The notes under the pieces: generated by a model
What the model was told of the DNA's origin: nothing
Database searches by the model: none
Seen by the model: only the letters and a program-made list of their open reading frames with translations
In this document: positions 57,801-64,000 of the stretch, in pieces
Position numbering within the stretch: the first letter of the stretch is position 1
Layout: every line of letters starts with the position of its first letter
DNA from: Zygnema cylindricum
Lineage: Eukaryota > Streptophyta > Zygnematophyceae > Zygnematales > Zygnemataceae
Reading direction: 5' to 3'
Length of the DNA stretch: 64,000 bases
NCBI GenBank assembly: GCA_037447655.1
Contig: JBBHKE010001522.1
Location: 1 to 64,000 of the forward strand
Translations under genes and position numbers: made by a program

Positions 57801-60631
57801 TAGAGTTTTGACTTCGAGGTTTTTACGAAGCTGACATATGAGCACCATAGTTTCGGTGTCGTTGGTTGAAATTGTTTGAAAATTGTTCGGTTAAGGAGAG
57901 GCAGTCCTGCACTAAGACGGTGATGGCAGTTTCTTTATCTATGCCTTCTCTTTTTTTCTTTTTTTTGGCTAGACCAATTGAATTCGAGTTTTTTTACCTT
58001 GAGATGAAATATATGTACTTCTGAGCTTCAAAAAAACTGCATATTGCTTTCAGTCGCTATATGTATTAAGTTTTGGCTTCAAGAATATCAAATAAAGTGA
58101 GGCCACAAGTCTGAGTAAAACATTCCACGCAAAACATGGGAAAATTTCCCAACTTTGCACTTATTTCCACTTATACTTCCTGAGGTTTGTACTAAAATTC
58201 AGCCACTATGTTTTATGAACTCTTTCAAATTTTTGAACCTTTACGACTGCCTGGTCGTAAATCTCTTCTACAGTCATGTGGATGGCTTTCTTACTTGAGA
58301 ATGGCAGCTGATTGTATTACTACCCTGTCGTAACAGAACTCTCATGTAGGCTTCGGGTCGTTCACCTTATTAGTTTTCCACATAAAAGTGTACAAAGAGA
58401 TCAGAACATACCGCATTCAAGGATCAATTACCTTTTAACATTTTGTTGACAAATGCGTGATAGGAAATGATAGGAAATGGAGTGTGTTTTAGGTTACACG
58501 TGGTTGCAGATCCAAAATTATTAACGATGTTAAGATAAGCATGCTTATTGCTGTACTGTGGTTTCGATAACCTCCCTTGCATGTCGGTATTACCAAAAAA
58601 AAAAAGATCAACTTAGAGCAGCGTTGCTAATGAACTTACTAGTCATTGTTGCAACTTATTCATTAAGCATGGTTGCTTGCACATGCTATTATTTCAACTT
58701 ATTTATATCAAGGTTACTCGCAAAGTAACTCCTTAAAGCTACTTTCTCTTCCACTTATCCAGGGCATGGCTACTTCCAAATTTATTGATTACTGGTTCTA
58801 CTTCCAACATACTGGTTATTTACACCAATATGGATTGCAAACTTACTTAACTGCTGGTCATGCCTACAAGACTGTTTCACCACCTTTTTTCTTGTCTAAC
58901 CTTACTCTAGGGTAAAGATCACATTGTTTCACCCAAGTCATATACCCTCCAGAAGAGTACACAAAACTATACCCCATATAAAAACATTCCTCTACTAAAT
59001 CATACTGCTATACTATACCCACACCCCTTTATGGGTAATACTGCTAATAGCTAAAATCTGGTGGTAAAACATATCTGTTGTTCCATTAGGAAATCACCTT
59101 TCTCCTCCTAGACATAGACCTACACCAATTGAGCTATTATATCGTATTGCCTGTTTATCTTTACAATTCATCATTTTTTCTTCCTACCAAGCTTAGAATC
59201 TTGAGCATTTCCTTGAATTTCCACTAAATCCTATTATTTGTTTTTCATTACCATTCATCTTCTCACCATTGTTTTTCCTATTTTTCCCTTTTAAGCTTTA
59301 TTAGAACCTTATAGAAGCGTGTATTCCCTTTAGATTTCCACCTACTCCCAATTTCTAGAGGAACGTGAATCCAAATGTTGGTGAAGAGGTTTCTCACATA
59401 TCTGCAAGTTCTGCATGAAAGTAATAAAATTTTATTAAAACTTAAAAACACTCAAAAACACACTAAAAACACTACTTATCAGAAGACCCAAAATGATACA
59501 TAACCTTCTCTTCTCTGGTCTACCATTCATTATCTACTATCTCGTTAATAAAGCTTATTATTTACGCGTGATAATAAACCATCTTAGTACACGTAAACAG
59601 AGAATGAAAAAGTAAAACGAACAAGAAAAATGTCACAAAAGATAAAAAAGGAAGGGAAGAAGGAAAGAAAGGAGGGAATGTACAGTACTAGGCCCAAAAC
59701 TACAGTACAGCTTTCAGTCAATATCTGCTGTATTATAGGTACAGTTGCGAATCGTAGCGTCTGTTGCCACGATAATTTGCGTACGATATTCGTACAATAT
59801 CATATCGTTTGTCCTCATTTTAGACGATATAGGTTATTGTGTATCGGAGCGTGACACGAAAAACATCATAAATCTTTTGTTGACGGGCTTGTCAGAAGTC
59901 GGGGTACGGTACGGTACTGTAATATCCAAAAAAATTATACCATAAATCAGGATTCCACCGACAAAACGTTTTTTTTACAATCACATTGTCGTCGCAAAAT
60001 ATGACATACTAAATATTATTTTTCGCAAATATCGCGATGGTAATCGTGATTTTTTCGTAGGACGGTGGGATACGTCTTTGGCGATACTACTGAATATCGC
60101 AGTCATTTTTGCCCCCGTATAAAATATTGCTGGCAAGTACGTGGTACGAAGCACTAATAGTACACCACACTATTACTGGCGTTTCTGGCACAGAGATCAC
60201 AGTATTCGTACAGAAAATTAAACGAAGTTTTAAAAAAATTGCACTTTTCTGTACGATTATGGTGATTACTGGCCAGTATCGACAGTAATAGCGTACGTAT
60301 AATCACCCTATTAAAGTAATAATGACATTGCCATTGTCATTATTGTAGTTATTTTCATCGAGGCATTTTGTGGTCAAAGGTCAAAACAAACTTGCACCGA
60401 ATTAGGGGGAGAGGGAGAGGGGACAGGGGAGGGAGAGGGAGATAGCAATTCATGGTGTACTATCACATACCGACTGCATTAGATAAGACCACTCTCCAAC
60501 GCAAAACCTGACAGGGTTTCCCCCTCTGCAAAACTTGAATAATTGGCTCCTGGAGAGACATATCCTCCCTATAAGAACTCCATAGGAAGACAAAGAAAAA
60601 AGACAAGAAAGAAAGACACATTGGGTCTTAC
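57801..60631. other. Convergent intergenic region
   Basis: KAPP 3' UTR at the left. The last exon(s) of the minus-strand B3 gene must lie here or the gene ends unusually, but I could not identify them: no minus-strand frame of 60 codons or more is open in it. Purine-rich gggaga repeats at 60405-60443. The piece at 60158-60460 has tagtacacca / tggtgtacta ends and may be an old MITE. Confidence 0.5.
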
Positions 60632-63600
60632 CACATGCAGAAACTCCTTCAACTCCAGCTTCTTGTTTGGTCGCCACTTTGCCGTCCACTCTCGTCTGAA
60701 CGGACTCTACAGTCAAATCTTCTTCTACTGAATCTCCCATACAATTGTTTTCGTTTTTAATAACTCCCACTGTTTGATGTCCCAAATGGGCTTCATGACC
60801 ATGTATTGTTGAGCCAGGACTGTATGTTTTTTGGGGGAGAGTCACTAATATTGGACTTGAGGGACTTTTAGCAGAAAATTTTCTGTTTCGCAGTCCTGTT
60901 AACGGAGGAAAACTGGGATTTTTTTTCCCTTTGAGAACCTGTGATCAAGTGATTAACGACAGAGAATTTACACATAGCTCAATTTTGATCTGTTATCCAT
61001 AATGCAGACAGTAAAAAAACTTGAAAAGATCTTTGCTCAATGACCATGTTATCTATTTCTGTTGCGATAATTTGACACAGGTAAAAAAATGAATATTTGA
61101 GGTTAGCCTTACCAGATGACCCATTACAGATCGACAAAATTGAATCAAGTCGCCCGCAAGCAGGCCGTGCTCAATTATAAAGGAACCTGCCGAGAAACAT
61201 CCGAAAAGGTTGACTTCCGGAGGCTTCCAGGTTTTTCCGCACCTTTGGAGTAATTATAAACACAGCGAAGGAGAATAGTATACACCTCTACATACTATAT
61301 ATTGTCAATTGACCTTTGGAGGCTATTAGAAAACCATGTGAGGAATAAAAATCCATTCGATACCCTTCTCCTTCATGTCTAAGCTGTCAAACTATGCTCA
61401 TAAATTCTCACAAAAACACATTAAATTTGTTACGATGTTAACAAATACCTGTCAATCATCGGATTTATGGAAACACGATCCATCAAAATATCCATGGAAA
61501 CATCATCCATTAAATAGATCCATGAATTATTTTGTTTAGTTTGTATTTCATTTATTTATATATTTCTTTACTTGTTAGATTTTTTCTATTTGGCTGGTCA
61601 TACCTGCATGCTCGAGAACGTACATCCTACTTTTGTTGTTCGGCCAATATCTGCAAACCGCATGAAAACAAGAAATGAACCATAACTTAATGTTAATCAT
61701 TTATGTTAGACTTATGTTACTTCCGTTACTTATGTTACTCATGTTATGCTACTTATGTTACTTGCTTATGTTATTGCTCTTGTAAATTACTTGATGAAAA
61801 ATTTAGGCTATGAATGGTGAAACTTGTCATCTCAAATATGCAAAAATTAGCTTCTTTTCTGCGATGTAACAAAAGCAGATGTTTTTTCCCAACTAATAAA
61901 AAAATGGTATGTTTTGCAGATGTAATTCTAAAGGCCAGAAGAGTTAGCAAATAGTGACAAAAAGAGGTGTGTGTGTGTATGGGAGGGAATGGGGGAGAGG
62001 GGGAGAGGGGGAGAGAGAGGGAGAGGGAGGGATGGACACACCGATAACGAAAACGCCATTGATTTCCCAAATTGTCCTCAACAACAATGAAGATTCCCTC
62101 TCTATCCTCCACTTGTGGGAGATATCTCTCAGCAGCCCCCTGCGAAGTGCAGATTTCACACAATTTACAAATCAAGATTGGAGAAGATTGAGTCTGGAGC
62201 TCGAGCCAAAAAATACACTGGAGTTCTCTATTCTTTTCTTTTCTATTTTTTTCTGTTTTTTCTTTTTTTAATTATTTCATTCCTTCCCCTTTTTTTTTTC
62301 TGTCGTTTCTCATTTTTTCCCCTCTTTTTCCCTTTTTTTTGGTTTCTATTTTTCTTTTCCTCCCTTTTTTTTGCCTCCGAAAATCTTGAAGAACCCCAAC
62401 ATGTTAGCTCCATTTTTAAAGATGGCCGACATCAAGGTACAGAAAAATGCTGCAAACTTAACGGGAAATGCATGACGAAAAGGGACGCTGATTAAGTTAT
62501 AACTAGTTAAGTTTTTTTAAACTATATATTAAATTACGTTATAATTAACTAAGTAAAATTTAATTAAGTCAGGAACAATAGGGCATGTTGCGACTGACCT
62601 TAGGCAGGACAATGCGGCCAAGATTGCTTGTATCTGTAGTTGAGAGACATTTTTCGAATAATACCCCTTCAATGTTCGTCTGCAATTAATAAAAAGGTTT
62701 ATGATTGTCAAATGGTGAGCAATTGAACTCTCTTATGTAGAACAGATACTTTACGCCATTATCGCTGCAAACCATTGGATTGTTCACGATAGTCATTGAT
62801 GAGCAATTATTAACTTGTTTTATGTAGAACAACACTTTATGCCATTATCATTGTTGTCCTCTTCTTGTCTTCTTCAAAACACTTGCCTTTTTTTAGCAGC
62901 CATCTCCTCCCTATGGCTGGAAATAATAATACGATTTTAGGGCAGGAATAGGAGCCACATGCCTCTCCTAGTAAGCATCTTTGTTTCACAAAAGAGAAAA
63001 TCAAAAATGAAATGCAGGAACTTGATCTAACAATACCTTCAAAAAAATCTTGAGCATTTACACGCATTTACATATTTAATTATTTTACATATTATGTTTG
63101 CACCTTCTAGGTCTCCACTTCGGTGCTTAAACACACTGATTCTAAGAAATCGCGAGTTCCAGGAATACTTGAAAACACTCTTACAGTTCTCTGTGACTGA
63201 CTTGTTTCAGAGGGTCTTATATCTGGGCTCACCGGTTCACCCCGCCTTAGAAAACCAACTTCTTGTTTTCCACAGAGGTCTTTTGACGCAATTAAACGCT
63301 TCCGCTGCACAGGACTGTGACCTTTGGTCACAGCGGAAGCTTCCCTTCGTGCCCGGCATGCCTCCAAAGCACGACATTTCGCATCATCTTGGTGAGATTT
63401 GAGAGTGACATTTGAATTTCTATGTGAGACTACGTTAGGCTTTTGCCCCACGTGCTCCCCAGTGGGACTTCTTCCTGCGACGACGTACAATGTCTTGTTA
63501 AATTACAGCGTTTGGTTGCAGTTTGACTTGACTACATAGGAAATTGGGAAAGCATAACTGTTTCCAACAAAATCATAATCATGATCATGATCATGATCAT

Positions 63601-64000
63601 AATCACAATCAGATCATAATCATAATCACAATCACAAGCATAATCATAACCAGAACTGCAACCACAACCATAATCATAATCACAATCACAACCATAATCA
63701 TAATCATGATCGTCGTAATCATAATCGTAATGGCAATCACAATTACGATCATAATCATAATCATAACCATAAACATAATCGTCATAATCATAATCATAAA
63801 CGTGATTACAACTACGAACATAAATGGTAATCATAACCAGAACTAAAAGCGCAACCACAACCACAATTATATCATAATTATAATCATAACAACAACCATG
63901 ACTGCAATCATAATTATAATCATAATTGTTGCTAAATAATAGAGCATCCTTACCTGCGATTGGAACCCCAACTCCAATAGACTGCGATTCACTCCTTACA
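60632..64000 (-). CDS. B3-domain transcription factor, ABI3/FUS3/LEC2 type (partial)
   Basis: Exons on the minus strand, in transcript order: 64000(or beyond)-63954, 63474-63119, 62679-62599, 62139-62042, 61650-61604, 61186-61113, 60938-60632; each join is in phase and every border is GT-AG. The B3 DNA-binding domain spans four short exons: VLFEKCLSTTDTSNLGRIVLPK, then AAERYLPQVEDREGI...QWRFRYR, then YWPNNKSRMYVLEHA, then GSFIIEHGLLAGDLIQF. NLGRIVLPK, ED..W..RYR and YWPNNKSRMY are hallmarks of the ABI3/FUS3/LEC2 branch, closer than to the VAL branch (FWPNNNSRMY). The family binds RY (CATGCA) elements in nuclear DNA and controls embryo and dormancy programmes in seed plants. Upstream exon 63474-63119 is charged with a basic ARREA...QRKR stretch; downstream exon 60938-60632 starts VLKGKK and becomes low-complexity. 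The first exon is cut by the window edge, and the last visible exon ends in phase 1 at a strong donor, so the gene continues. A possible extra small exon near 62883-62916 is not in phase. Confidence 0.85.
61960..62031. repeat. GT and GGGAGA repeats in a B3 intron
   Basis: gtgtgtgtgt followed by gggagaggg units, immediately downstream (transcript sense) of the exon ending RFRY. Confidence 0.85.
63566..63930. repeat. CATAAT/CACAAT microsatellite-like array in a B3 intron
   Basis: About 365 bp of six-base variants (ataatc, acaatc, atgatc), starting with a pure atcatg block. It opens long spurious frames of H/N/I or D/Y repeats on both strands. Confidence 0.92.

Noticed and set aside
62883-62916. 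Extra small B3 exon encoding a basic KKRQ-type end
   Set aside because: Has plausible splice borders but its phase does not fit between the flanking exons; kept only as a remark.
63532-63864. 100-110-codon frames rich in H/N/I or D/Y
   Set aside because: They are translations of a simple repeat.

Overview
The window is nuclear DNA from a green plant of the streptophyte lineage (land plant or close algal relative); I cannot place it further. Three things point there: a KAPP-type gene (membrane anchor + FHA + PP2C), a plant-specific B3-domain gene of the ABI3/FUS3/LEC2 type, and plant-type Ty1/copia elements. Genes have many short exons, introns with GT-AG borders (one apparent GC-AG), and AT-rich intergenic DNA. 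A 10-N gap lies at 45318-45327.

Layout. 1-3197: no supported gene. 3203-7541: a non-autonomous copia-type element on the minus strand with intact target duplication, a gag gene and no protease, integrase or reverse transcriptase. 9067-10999: two related Harbinger-like elements. 11495-18158: a ~217-bp MITE split by a 6.4-kb copia element (B1). 18389-28066: nested hAT-like and Harbinger-like elements plus LTR debris of two further copia families. 28665-38003+: a second copy of the same small MITE, holding a 1.4-kb element, two head-to-tail Harbinger-like MITEs and a second 6.4-kb copia copy (B2). 38591-48460: hAT elements, including a broken transposase, and TA-flanked MITEs.

49493-57800: the only complete host gene, a 12-exon KAPP-like FHA/PP2C phosphatase on the plus strand, about 510 aa. 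60632-64000: part of a B3 transcription factor gene on the minus strand, convergent with KAPP. Its exons were found by splice phase and homology because most are far too short to stand out as open frames; its 5' end lies beyond the window and its 3' end was not located.

How the parts fit. About two thirds of the window (1-48 kb) is transposable elements in layers. Several insertions can be proved from the window itself because a second copy of the host repeat shows the empty site. All readable copia elements carry a primer-binding site matching the anticodon arm of initiator tRNA-Met, and the ATG inside that site is the apparent gag start codon. The gene-bearing 16 kb at the right has only a few MITE traces, in introns. 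All calls come from reading the sequence by eye; identities and counts are hand estimates.
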